Assembly: GCF_013870515.1 (NCBI RefSeq)
Contig: NZ_JACBXA010000019.1
Span: 1 to 46,598 of the forward strand
Source: Streptomyces albidus (ex Kaewkla and Franco 2022)
Lineage (GTDB): Bacteria; Actinomycetota; Actinomycetes; Streptomycetales; Streptomycetaceae
Direction: 5' to 3'
DNA length: 46,598 nt
The translations under genes and the position numbers were made by a program. Below, in pieces: positions 17,193 through 24,907 of this stretch. The notes below the pieces were generated by a model that saw only the letters and a program-made list of their open reading frames with translations, searched no databases and was not told the DNA's origin. Position 1 is the stretch's first letter, and each line of letters begins with the position of its first letter.

Positions 17193-18116
17193 CTAGCGGT
17201 GGCCTCCGCCGCCACCGCCTTGGTGACCGCCGCCACCGCCGCCACCCTGGCCTCCGCCGCCTTGGTGACCTCCGCCTCCGCCTCCGCCTTGGTGGCCGCC
17301 GCCGCCACCCTGGTGGCCTCCGCCGTGGCTACCGCCGTCACCCTGGTGACCACCGCCGTGGTGGCCGCGGCCGCCACCGTCGAGCAGGTCACCGACTTTG
17401 CCAAGCAGCCTGTCCAATCCGTGGCCCTTGTTCGACGAGTTGTCTCCGCCGTCGTCGGGTGGGGCGCCTCCGTCGTCGGGCGGGGTTCCTCCACCGTTCG
17501 GTGGGGCGCCTCCGTCATCGCTGGGTGGGGTTCCTCCGCCGTTCGGCGGGGCGTCTCCGTCGTCGTCGGGTGGGGTTTCTCCGCCGTCGTTCGGCGGGAT
17601 GCCTCCGCCGTCGTTCGACGGGGGCGGAGGTGAGGGGTCATCGTCGTGCTGCTCGGGGGGAGGCATCTCAGGGTGCAACTCACCGTCATCGTCACTGACT
17701 TGGTCCGACGAGTCAGGCGGCGAGGAATCGTCGGCGTTCCCAGCGGGTGGGCGTTCGTCGGTCGCATCACCCGGGTCGGTGCTGCCCAGGCCGGGCGGAA
17801 GCACGAGGGACGGCGTGCCGCTGCTCTCGTCCTTCGTTTCACCGGTCTGCACGCCGAATGCCACTGTCCCGAAGGCCGCGGCCGCTGCGATGGCCATGAG
17901 AAAGGTCTTGCCGCGTCGGGCCGGACGCGAGCCGCCTGTGCCGTCCGAGGCAGGTGCCGACGATGCGGCGGGCTCGGACGGGAGGGGACTCCAACTGTAT
18001 TGGAACGTCTCGAAGGCCCGATCCACTTCTGCCGCGGCGATGAGTACGCACGGACAGGGTGATGTGCCGTCGATCCGGACAAGTACCCCGCATGTTGGGC
18101 ACGTTAGCGCTGCCAC
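17193..18116 (-). CDS. Zinc-ribbon, single-pass membrane protein with Pro/Asp/Gly linker and Gly/His-rich tail
   Basis: The GTG at 18116 is preceded by GAGGAGG (about 18130-18124) and gives 307 residues. The order is: an N-terminal zinc ribbon '[18 protein letters not shown]'; a short conserved stretch '[21 protein letters not shown]'; a basic region and one transmembrane helix '[19 protein letters not shown]'; an acidic Pro-rich linker with repeats such as '[18 protein letters not shown]'; and a C-terminal tail of GGHQG-type repeats holding about ten His. Streptomyces has related proteins in which a similar zinc ribbon and helix are joined to a peptidoglycan-binding domain; by analogy the tail is outside the cell and could bind metal or wall polymer. 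That is inference. It is co-oriented with the giant Ig-like gene. Confidence 0.8.
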   Translation of the reverse strand: MAALTCPTCGVLVRIDGTSPCPCVLIAAAEVDRAFETFQYSWSPLPSEPAASSAPASDGTGGSRPARRGKTFLMAIAAAAAFGTVAFGVQTGETKDESSGTPSLVLPPGLGSTDPGDATDERPPAGNADDSSPPDSSDQVSDDDGELHPEMPPPEQHDDDPSPPPPSNDGGGIPPNDGGETPPDDDGDAPPNGGGTPPSDDGGAPPNGGGTPPDDGGAPPDDGGDNSSNKGHGLDRLLGKVGDLLDGGGRGHHGGGHQGDGGSHGGGHQGGGGGHQGGGGGGGHQGGGGQGGGGGGGHQGGGGGGHR

Positions 18117-18701
18117 CCTCGGCCTCCTCAACGGATCCGCTGTGTCGCGTTCCCCCGCGGCACCGTTCGTGCGCCGACCACGGTGCACAGTCCGCAGGCC
18201 GGTTCGACGTTAGAGGAAATTCACTGGAAGGACCGATAGTGCTCTGCTTATGAGCAGACTCGGTTCGGATGAACCGTGCCGCACCCGACAACACGGCCGA
18301 ATCCCACGGCGGCAGTGACCTGCCTCGCACGAGACGTCGGCACATGAATTGGGCCCGTCGATCACCGAGTTGCGTGCGTCGGCCGTGAACCGCTCTGTCC
18401 CCCAGGCCCGGGCGCACGGATCGTGGTGCTCGGCCCTGGTCTCGTCCTCGCCGACGAGGGGGGAGAGGACCGCGCAGTTGGCCTCGCCGTCTGCGCACCG
18501 CCGGAGTTGTGGAACCGGTCACCGAAGTACGCACGCTCGCCCAGGCGTTCAGCCGACCGGGGGCAGGGTGTGCACCGAGCGCTGCGGGCTGCGGGTTGCG
18601 CAGACCGGAGTGGCTGGAGGGGTCCAACCCGGTTCAGGAGACCGGACCACGCGTCACCCCGCCGCACCGGCCTCAGTGCTTGATCGGGGACGGGGGCCGG
18701 A
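18117..18701. other. No recognisable gene
   Basis: About 580 bp between the zinc-ribbon gene start and the GntR gene end. Short open frames occur on both strands, but none has a ribosome site, a family resemblance or a domain. The first part must hold the promoter of the zinc-ribbon gene. Confidence 0.5.
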
Positions 18702-19118
18702 TCATGGCGGGTTGCCGTCCGGCAGGTGCGAGGAGGCCACGCGTGACGAGGGCGATGCTGCGATGCCGTTGGTCAGCGCCGCCTGGACGATGCGGACGGC
18801 CTCGTTCGTGTCGAGGCCGATGCTCGCGATGACGGCCGCGTACTCGGCGGCGGCGCGGCGTGCCCGTTCGCGTCCCTGCCCGCCGGCCGCGGAGACGAAT
18901 GAGCCGGCCGGTCCGCGGGTCTCGATCAGCCCCGCTTCCTCCAGCTCCCGGTAGGCCCGGCCCACGGTGTTGACGGCCAGGCCGAGGTCCGCGGCCAGGC
19001 GGCGGATGGTCGGCAGCTTGGTGCCCACGGCCAGCGTGTGGTCCTGGATCTGCCGGGCGAGCTGGGCGCGGAGCTGCTCGAACGGCGGGACGGGCGACGC
19101 CGAGTCGATGACGATCAT
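18702..19118 (-). CDS. GntR family regulator, YtrA type
   Basis: A 138-residue protein with a GntR winged helix ('PFEQLRAQLARQIQDHTLAVG', then 'LPTIRRLAADLGLAVNTVGRAYRELEEAGLIETR') and only a short helical tail, the architecture of the YtrA subfamily, which typically represses linked membrane-transport operons. The ATG at 19118 overlaps the TGA of the upstream membrane-protein gene by one base, so translation is probably coupled. The frame stays open farther upstream, but that part overlaps the membrane protein in another frame. The long inverted repeat at 19977-20018 is the likely operator. Confidence 0.9.
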   Translation of the reverse strand: MIVIDSASPVPPFEQLRAQLARQIQDHTLAVGTKLPTIRRLAADLGLAVNTVGRAYRELEEAGLIETRGPAGSFVSAAGGQGRERARRAAAEYAAVIASIGLDTNEAVRIVQAALTNGIAASPSSRVASSHLPDGNPP

Positions 19119-19942
19119 CAGTTCACCGGTGCGGTCATGGCGTGCCGTGCCACCGTGCCGCTCTGCGCGGTCCGCGCAGTGATCAGGGCGAGCGTGATGG
19201 CGCTCAGGGCGATGAAGACAAGCCAGGCAGCTATCCACCAGCCATGCGCGGTTTCGAAAACCGACACGACCGGCAGCGACCACACCACGGTTGGCGTGGC
19301 GACGTCGCGGGCGTCCTCGACCCGCATGATGACGTCGGTGGTCAGCGAGGCCTCGTCGTCGGCCACGACCGGGTGCGTCAGGACATGGCGCAGCTGCACG
19401 GCCATGCCGACCGCGACCCCGAACAGCCCGATGAGCAGGACGAGTGCCGCGTACCGCGCGGTGGAGTCCCGCACGGTCAGGGCACCGATCGCCAGCAGTA
19501 TCGCGCCCGCGTACGTGGCAACCGCGAACGCGGCACGCGGCAGGCCGAGCAGGGTGCGCCAGCCGAGCCGGACCGGGTGGGCCGCCCGTCGCGGCAACGT
19601 CGCGCCGGCCTGCCGGTCGACCCGCCGCACCCACCAGTCCAGCAGAGACAGGGCCAGCACCAACCCCACCACGACCGCCGTCAGTACCAGTAGCGACCAT
19701 TGCCGGTAGGCCGCCCCGGAGCCGTCACCTACGGTGCTGCCGGCAGCCCGGGTGACGGTGTAGACGAGGGCGACCGCGATGAGGAACGCGGCCAGGAGGA
19801 CGCTGGCGGCCAGACGGGTACGGCGCCGGGCTGCCAGTCGCGTGGCCAGCAACGGTGTCGGCCGGACGTCGGCCAGGCCGTGCCCGGACAACCACGCGCC
19901 CGCCGCTTCGATATGCGCTGGGCGCACCGACCGGTCAGTCAT
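19118..19942 (-). CDS. Integral membrane protein, first gene of the GntR operon
   Basis: A protein of 274 residues with about five hydrophobic helices (for example 'LAASVLLAAFLIAVALVYTV', 'LLVLTAVVVGLVLALSLLDWW', 'YAALVLLIGLFGVAVGMAV' and 'WWIAAWLVFIALSAITLALI'). I chose the ATG at 19942 because AGAGAGG lies 7 nt upstream. I do not recognise the family. The coupled YtrA-type regulator suggests a membrane stress or efflux role, as in other YtrA-linked operons, but no transport motif or ATPase partner is present here. Confidence 0.8.
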   Translation of the reverse strand: MTDRSVRPAHIEAAGAWLSGHGLADVRPTPLLATRLAARRRTRLAASVLLAAFLIAVALVYTVTRAAGSTVGDGSGAAYRQWSLLVLTAVVVGLVLALSLLDWWVRRVDRQAGATLPRRAAHPVRLGWRTLLGLPRAAFAVATYAGAILLAIGALTVRDSTARYAALVLLIGLFGVAVGMAVQLRHVLTHPVVADDEASLTTDVIMRVEDARDVATPTVVWSLPVVSVFETAHGWWIAAWLVFIALSAITLALITARTAQSGTVARHAMTAPVN

Positions 19943-19976
19943 CCGGCAACCTCTCTTCTGCATGCCGCCCCCCTAT

Positions 19977-20018
19977 GTCGCAAGGCTTGTCTCACCATGT
20001 TGGGTCAAGCCTTGCGAC
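19977..20018. promoter_or_regulatory. Long inverted repeat, candidate GntR operator
   Basis: Perfect 13-bp arms, GTCGCAAGGCTTG (19977-19989) and CAAGCCTTGCGAC (20006-20018), are separated by 16 bp. The element lies 35 bp before the first gene of the GntR operon. The arm-to-arm distance (29 bp, near three helix turns) suits two dimers on one DNA face. A terminator for upstream transcription is a less likely reading. Confidence 0.6.
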
Positions 20019-20167
20019 AAGTCAACGGGACGTAGGGAGGTGACGCCGCCCCATGCCGACCAGGACCGTCAACGATCCCGGAGTCGTCCCAGCTCCCGGG
20101 GGCCGTCCGCCTCGGGCAGCCGGCTGCAACTCTGCGAGACCAGGCCGTACGGGCGTCGAAGTGGCGG

Positions 20168-21241
20168 TCACGCGGCTGTGGTTCGCCGCACCCGCCGGTC
20201 GAGGCGTGTCAGCGGAAAGGCCATGGCGGCGATCACCGCGGTGCCGACGGCGATCGCGACACCGGACTTCTGCCAGTCGTAGTCGTTGGCGGCGGGAGCC
20301 GTGAGCACCGCGAAGAGCGTCCGCCCGATGAGGGCGCCGCCGACGAGCCAAATCCGGTAGCTGTCGGACCAGTTGGAGGTGCGGGACCAGCGGTGCACGA
20401 GCCGGCCGGTGAAGACGGCGACCGCGGCCGCCAGAACCATCGGGAGCAGGACCCACATCCCGCTGCCGATTGCCGGTCCGTCGGGTCCGTCGGGCGGCAG
20501 TCCCGCCGGCATCAGCAGCCCGAGGAAGCCGCCGGAGGCGACGCCTGCGGTGAGGGCGACGAAGAACGGCCGTGGCGCGAGCCCGGCCGGCAGTGGCGCG
20601 GGGCTCCGGCGGGGGAGTACGCGCAGCGCGACGAAGAGAAGGACGGCGACCACGGCCAGGATGCCGAGTACGACCGCCAAGGGGGCTTGGTACCCGGGGT
20701 CCTGACGGGCTGCGATGCCCGTCCGAAGCAGCACGACGCCGCCGACTGCGACGACTCCCGCGACGGCGAGACCGCCGCGGCGTAGGTAGGGGCGGTCTCG
20801 GTGGCGGGGGAAGAGCAGGTCGGTGAGCAGCACCGGAATGAGCACGCTGAACACCGTGTGGTACCCGATCTGAGACTCCCAGTAGGTGGTGTTGAACCCG
20901 AGCACCCGGGGTCCCCATTCCGCGGCGTGGTACAGGTTCGGGCTGGTCAGCGCCTGGAGGCCGATGCCGTCCTCGACCAGTTCGTAAATCAGGCCCGCCA
21001 CCAGCAGGCTGGGCGCTCCGCCGCCGAAGCGGACGACCAGTTCCCGCAGGAACAGCACTCCCGCGCCGTACATCACCACCAGCCCCGGGAGCAGCAGCCA
21101 CACGACCGGCATGGTCACGCTGCTGAACGTCGCCTCGGCGCTGACCGGTGCGAGGGCGACCAGCGCCCAGGCCGCTCTGCGTCTCCCGTCCGCTGACGTG
21201 TGCCGCGCCGATCGGTCCACCACATCCGGTTCCTGCGCCAT
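20168..21241 (-). CDS. Polytopic membrane protein, divergent from TetR regulator
   Basis: A 357-residue protein with about nine to ten hydrophobic segments (for example 'WLLLPGLVVMYGAGVLFLREL', 'SLLVAGLIYELVEDGIGL', 'APLAVVLGILAVVAVLLFVAL' and 'VAIAVGTAVIAAMAFPL'). The conserved-looking loop 'NLYHAAEWGPRVLGFNTTYW' may be functional. I do not recognise the family. The start at 21241 is the first ATG after the intergenic palindrome; no good ribosome site is visible, so it may be leaderless or start elsewhere. The divergent TetR gene and palindrome suggest that it is the regulated target. Confidence 0.8.
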   Translation of the reverse strand: MAQEPDVVDRSARHTSADGRRRAAWALVALAPVSAEATFSSVTMPVVWLLLPGLVVMYGAGVLFLRELVVRFGGGAPSLLVAGLIYELVEDGIGLQALTSPNLYHAAEWGPRVLGFNTTYWESQIGYHTVFSVLIPVLLTDLLFPRHRDRPYLRRGGLAVAGVVAVGGVVLLRTGIAARQDPGYQAPLAVVLGILAVVAVLLFVALRVLPRRSPAPLPAGLAPRPFFVALTAGVASGGFLGLLMPAGLPPDGPDGPAIGSGMWVLLPMVLAAAVAVFTGRLVHRWSRTSNWSDSYRIWLVGGALIGRTLFAVLTAPAANDYDWQKSGVAIAVGTAVIAAMAFPLTRLDRRVRRTTAA

Positions 21242-21250
21242 GCGGCAAAA

Positions 21251-21268
21251 CTTACTTGACTGAGTAAG
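21251..21268. promoter_or_regulatory. Candidate TetR operator
   Basis: CTTACT-TGACTG-AGTAAG is an inverted repeat with perfect 6-bp arms, placed 10 bp before the membrane-protein start and about 97 bp before the divergent TetR gene. Its size and position fit a TetR-family operator. Confidence 0.6.
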
Positions 21269-21364
21269 ACATGGCAACGGGCAGGCCCCGGTGCCCTGTT
21301 CGCGCGGAGACGTCGACGAGAGGCCGACTTGCAAAAGCCCGTACGCCTCGGATAGGAGCTACTC

Positions 21365-22054
21365 ATGCCCGTGACACCGCAGGACCGGACCGCCGCGGCG
21401 GCCGCGCGACGCGCGCAGATCATCGCCGCGACGATCGAGACCCTCGCCGAACTCGGCTATCGCCGTACGACGTTCGCGCAGATCGCCGAGCGCGGAGGGC
21501 TGAGCAGCACGCGGCTCATCTCGTACCACTTCGCGGGCAAGGACGAGCTGGTCAAGGCCGTGGTGGCCGACGTCTACGCGTCGATCGACGAGTTCCTGGC
21601 CGAGCGGGCGGCCCGGGAACCGGCGAGCCGCCCGATCCGGCAGCCCTCCGGCGTCCCCGCGCAGCCGTTCACCGGGTCCGCCTCCGACGAGCTGCGCGCC
21701 TACCTCACCGGCGTCGTCGCGTTCGTCGACGGCAACCGCACCCGGATGCGCGCCTTGCAGTCCGTCTTCGCGGCCCTCCACGACGAGGAGGCGAGCGAGG
21801 CGGCGAAGGGGGCGGCGTATGACGCCGCCACCGACCGCGGCGTCCTCGAACACATCCAGGGCATCCTGCGGCGCGGCCAGGAGGGCGGGGAGTTCCGGGA
21901 GTTCGACACCTTCGTCATGGCCGCTACGGTCCAACGCTCGCTCAGCGGGCTGCCGTTCCTGCTGCGGACCAAGCCGGACCTGGACCTTCCGGCGTACGCC
22001 GACGAGCTGGTGACCCTGTTCGACCTCGCGACCCGGTCTTCGCGTACGGCCTGA
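21365..22054 (+). CDS. TetR family transcriptional regulator
   Basis: A 229-residue protein with the N-terminal TetR DNA-binding domain: 'RRAQIIAATIETLAELGYRRTTFAQIAERGGLSSTRLISYHFAGKDELV' includes the recognition helix 'SSTRLISYHF'. The larger C-terminal region would bind a small ligand. AGGAG at 21354-21358 supports the ATG at 21365. It is divergent from the polytopic membrane protein and probably represses it through the palindrome at 21251-21268. The reading frame stays open for another 49 codons past the TGA stop (to 22210), which may be chance. Confidence 0.93.
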   Translation: MPVTPQDRTAAAAARRAQIIAATIETLAELGYRRTTFAQIAERGGLSSTRLISYHFAGKDELVKAVVADVYASIDEFLAERAAREPASRPIRQPSGVPAQPFTGSASDELRAYLTGVVAFVDGNRTRMRALQSVFAALHDEEASEAAKGAAYDAATDRGVLEHIQGILRRGQEGGEFREFDTFVMAATVQRSLSGLPFLLRTKPDLDLPAYADELVTLFDLATRSSRTA

Positions 22055-22272
22055 CAAGCCGATGGCTTCGGCTACGGCGCGCCAGGCGAGATCAAGAGGC
22101 ACGCCAGGAAGCGGATCGGCTACCCGATGGTCTTGCAGGAGCAGTTCTCACAACATGGGTTCACGCTCCTCGTGTCGACTCCGGGCTTCGGGATGCGGCG
22201 CATCCCGTAACCAGAGCTGCCTCCCAGTCGTTGAACTCGCACCGCGAGGCGGGGACCTGGAGGTGTTCGCTC

Positions 22273-22467
22273 GTGAACCACGGCTCCACTCCGATCCGTT
22301 GTCCCGCATGCCTCGGCAGCGGCGACGGCCAGACCGTCATGACCGGCAAGCGCACTTACATCGAACCCTGCTGCTCATGCGAGGGCACCGGACGGTTGAT
22401 CACAGTTCTGCGGCTGGGATGCCGGGCCCTGCCGCTGGCATCGCCTCACCGGCTGCATGTGCCGTAA
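22273..22467 (+). CDS. Possible small CxxCxGxG zinc-binding protein
   Basis: A 64-residue frame starting at GTG 22273, preceded by GGAGGT with about 8 nt spacing. The N-terminal half has two DnaJ-like cysteine motifs, 'CPACLGSGDG' and 'CCSCEGTGR', enough for one zinc site. The C-terminal third ('LGCRALPLASPHRLHVP') looks less coding-like, so the gene could be short, decayed or a chance frame. It stands alone between the TetR gene and a convergent exporter gene. Confidence 0.4.
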   Translation: MNHGSTPIRCPACLGSGDGQTVMTGKRTYIEPCCSCEGTGRLITVLRLGCRALPLASPHRLHVP

Positions 22468-22523
22468 CAGAGACGACGGCCGGTGCATGCGGTCCCTTCC
22501 TTACGCGCAAGGGCTCACCGGAC

Positions 22524-23450
22524 TCAGCCGGCAACCGACTTGGCGTCCGGGCGGGCGCCGCGTGTGGAGCCCGCCGACGCGGCCACCACGCACAGCACCG
22601 CGATCCACTGCGACCAGAGCAGCGACTCCTGGAGCATGATGAGGCCGATGAGGGCCGCCATCGCTGGTTCGAGGCTCATCAGGATGCCGAACACGTGCGG
22701 TGGGATCTTGCGCAGTGCTTCCAGGTCCAGTGAGTACGGGATCACCGACGACAGCAGGGCCACGCCGAGCCCCGCAACCAGGACCCACGGCTCGATCAGC
22801 GCCGTTCCGCTGTCGGCCACGCCGAACGGCACGGCCACCAGTGCCGCGACGGCCATTCCCAGAGCCAGACCGTTGCCTTCCGTGGTGTGACGGCCCAGCG
22901 CAGCGCCGACCAGGATGTACAGGCCCCAGCACGTTCCCGCGGCGAGGGCGAACAGAAAGCCGGCAAGGTTGAGGTCGCCGCGTCCCTCCACCAGCAGCAG
23001 CACACCGGCTCCGGCGAGCACGGCCCAGAAAGCGTCCAGCCATCGCCTCGACCCGGCCAGGGCCACGGCCAGCGGCCCGAGGAACTCGATGGTCACCGCG
23101 ATCCCCAGCGGGATACGGGCCAGCGCCAGGTAGAAGCACAGGTTCATCGAGCCGAGGATCACGCCGTAGCTGAGCACCACTGACCACGTGCGGCGGTTCA
23201 TGCGCAGCGTCGGCCGCCACAACAGCATCAGCACCGCCGCCGCGAAGAACAGTCGCAATGCGACCGTCCCGAAGCTGCCCACAGCGCTGAAAAGGTGCTT
23301 GGCCGATGCCGAGCCCACCTGGACGCTGACGATGCCGAGCATCACCAGCGCCGACGGCGGGATCGCGCCGAAGGCGCGTCCGGTCAGCGCGGTCAGGGAG
23401 GACCGGGGGGACGGGCCGCGTGGAGTCCTGTCGACGTTCGAGGTGGCCAC
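22524..23450 (-). CDS. DMT superfamily (EamA) exporter, RhtA-like
   Basis: A protein of 308 residues with about ten transmembrane helices in two EamA halves. 'LGIVSVQVGSASAKHLFSAVG', 'YLALARIPLGIAVTIEFLGPLAVAL' and 'LSSVIPYSLDLEALRKIPPHVFGILMSLEPAMAALIG' are typical of RhtA-type threonine/homoserine exporters, which export small amino acids or related metabolites. The substrate here is not known. The ATG at 23450 gives the normal length. It appears to be a single-gene unit. Confidence 0.9.
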   Translation of the reverse strand: MATSNVDRTPRGPSPRSSLTALTGRAFGAIPPSALVMLGIVSVQVGSASAKHLFSAVGSFGTVALRLFFAAAVLMLLWRPTLRMNRRTWSVVLSYGVILGSMNLCFYLALARIPLGIAVTIEFLGPLAVALAGSRRWLDAFWAVLAGAGVLLLVEGRGDLNLAGFLFALAAGTCWGLYILVGAALGRHTTEGNGLALGMAVAALVAVPFGVADSGTALIEPWVLVAGLGVALLSSVIPYSLDLEALRKIPPHVFGILMSLEPAMAALIGLIMLQESLLWSQWIAVLCVVAASAGSTRGARPDAKSVAG

Positions 23451-23650
23451 GCGTGGAGTATCGACGACCGGGCCTCGCGCGTCACGTGAATAAAGTGCCT
23501 CCGGCGGGGTGTGAACAATGGCCTGGGCAATTCTCGTTCTCCCTGTTCAGTGCGCTTTCTGCTGAGCCGGCCGGCTGTCGGACAGTCCGCCTCATGAAAG
23601 CCCTCGGCTGATGCGCACCGCGGATGACGGTCACTGCCGACCGGTGAGCA

Positions 23651-23881
23651 CTACGGCCGTACTTGGTTGCGGGCAAGCTCCTTGAGCGCCATTCGAGCTG
23701 CCGGCGTACCGGCAGGGGTCTCCCAGTACGGGTGGCCGGCGATGAGCCGGGACAGCTGCTGCAGGCGCCGCCTGTGCTCGGTGGTGCCGTGGCTGGACGC
23801 GGAGTGCGCGAGCCGCCAGTACGTGGCATACCAAGCCGTCTGGGCCTCCAGAAGATCACGGGGGAAGGCGTTGACATCCAT
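23651..23881 (-). CDS. Conserved small Streptomyces protein of unknown function
   Basis: A 76-residue protein beginning 'MDVNAFPRDLLEAQTAWYATYWRLA' in sense, with later 'RRRLQQLSRLIAGHPYW'. Proteins with a similar start (FP.DL...Q..W..TY..LA) and an 'HPYW/HPFW' motif recur in Streptomyces genomes, so I judge it real, but I know no function. The ATG at 23881 is chosen from that conserved start; no clear ribosome site precedes it. A LexA-box-like sequence lies at 23890-23905, just upstream. Confidence 0.7.
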   Translation of the reverse strand: MDVNAFPRDLLEAQTAWYATYWRLAHSASSHGTTEHRRRLQQLSRLIAGHPYWETPAGTPAARMALKELARNQVRP

Positions 23882-23889
23882 GTACCGAG

Positions 23890-23905
23890 TAGATCGTATG
23901 TTCGA
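23890..23905. promoter_or_regulatory. Possible LexA (SOS) box
   Basis: On the plus strand TAGATC-GTAT-GTTCGA matches 10 of the 12 fixed positions of the actinobacterial LexA consensus TCGAAC-n4-GTTCGA; one half-site is perfect, the other 4 of 6. It is 9 bp before the start of the minus-strand small gene. Confidence 0.35.
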
Positions 23906-24230
23906 TTTTTTCGGCAACGGGGCACGCCCGGACTCCTGTCCCGAAAACTGCCGAGCTGCAGCCGTCTCTCCGTGGGTTCGCATCCCGCTGTCTTCGCACC
24001 TGGTGCGGGCAACTCAACTGCCGAGCCGGGAAGTTGGCGGTCTGCCGCCACGCTGTCGCATCCGCTCGTGCGCTTGCGGCTCACTGCCCGGGCGATGCTC
24101 ATTCGTCCGCTCCGCTACGCCCCTGCTTGACCGGTTCGCTTGGTTGGAAGGGATTTGAAGGGCATTGCCCGTATGCGAACATCTCGTGACGGTGTCGGCC
24201 GGCGGCGCCGAGGTGGGGGTGAGGTCAGCG
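23906..24230. other. No recognisable gene
   Basis: About 325 bp before the plus-strand reductase. Frames here carry no ribosome site or recognisable motif. A T-arm-like GGGTTCGCATCCC occurs at 23974-23986 without the rest of a tRNA. Confidence 0.5.
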
Positions 24231-24830
24231 ATGGGCAAGGTCGTGCTGGACGTGTCGGTGTCCGTGGACGGGTTCACCGCCGGGCCGAACGTCCGCGATG
24301 CAGAGCCGATGGGGGACGGCGGAGAGAGCCTGCACGAGTGGATGGCCGGGGCCGGGGCCGGGGCCGGGCCCGCGGGCGAGGTCGACGCCGCGGTTCGCCG
24401 AGAGGTGGACGCGGGGGTGGGAGCGACGGTGATCGGGCGGCGCACGTTCGATCTCGGCCTGGGCCCTTGGGGCGGCACTCCGTGGCCCGGTGTCCCCAGC
24501 TTCGTGGTCACCCATCGGGTGCGGCAGGACCTGCTCGGCGACAACGGCGGGACGTTCGCCTTCGACGGGTTGGAAGCCGCCGTTCGGCGCGCCGCAAAGG
24601 CCGCCGGGGAGAAGAACGTCATCGTGCTGGGCGCCGACGTGGCCCGTCAGTTGCTCAGCGCCGGCCTGCTCGACGAGGTACGCCTTCACCTGGTCCCGGT
24701 GCTGCTGGGTGGAGGGACACCGCTGTTCGCCGGCGAGCGGGGTGAGCTGATCGCCGAGGGCGAGCCGGTCGCAGGGACGGTGACGCACCTGCGGTTCCGA
24801 GTCGCAAGAGCTCGCAACCAGGCGTCATAG
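24231..24830 (+). CDS. RibD C-terminal / dihydrofolate-reductase-like family protein
   Basis: A protein of 199 residues with the RibD-C fold: 'VVLDVSVSVDGFTAGP' at the start, 'ATVIGRRTFDLGLGPW' mid-protein, 'NVIVLGADVARQLLSAGLLDEVRLHLVPVLLGGGTPLF' near the end. These are NAD(P)H-binding reductases of uncertain substrate, common in actinobacteria. The ATG at 24231 is preceded by a weak GAGG; earlier in-frame starts precede the conserved start of the fold and are less likely. A related protein is encoded at 39047-39745. Confidence 0.88.
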   Translation: MGKVVLDVSVSVDGFTAGPNVRDAEPMGDGGESLHEWMAGAGAGAGPAGEVDAAVRREVDAGVGATVIGRRTFDLGLGPWGGTPWPGVPSFVVTHRVRQDLLGDNGGTFAFDGLEAAVRRAAKAAGEKNVIVLGADVARQLLSAGLLDEVRLHLVPVLLGGGTPLFAGERGELIAEGEPVAGTVTHLRFRVARARNQAS

Positions 24831-24907
24831 CCTCGACCTCGCAGCGGCGGTCGGTGGCGACAGACGTCTCACGCCCCTGCAAGTGGAGCTGGCATGGCCC
24901 CAGTTGG

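Noticed and set aside
16319..17698. 459-codon plus-strand frame across 16319-17698
   Set aside because: Its C-terminal half is antisense to the Gly/His-rich membrane protein, and the rest merges different frames of the decayed regulator with non-coding sequence.
23974..23986. tRNA T-arm-like GGGTTCGCATCCC
   Set aside because: No acceptor, D or anticodon stems could be paired around it, so there is no support for a tRNA or an attachment-site remnant.
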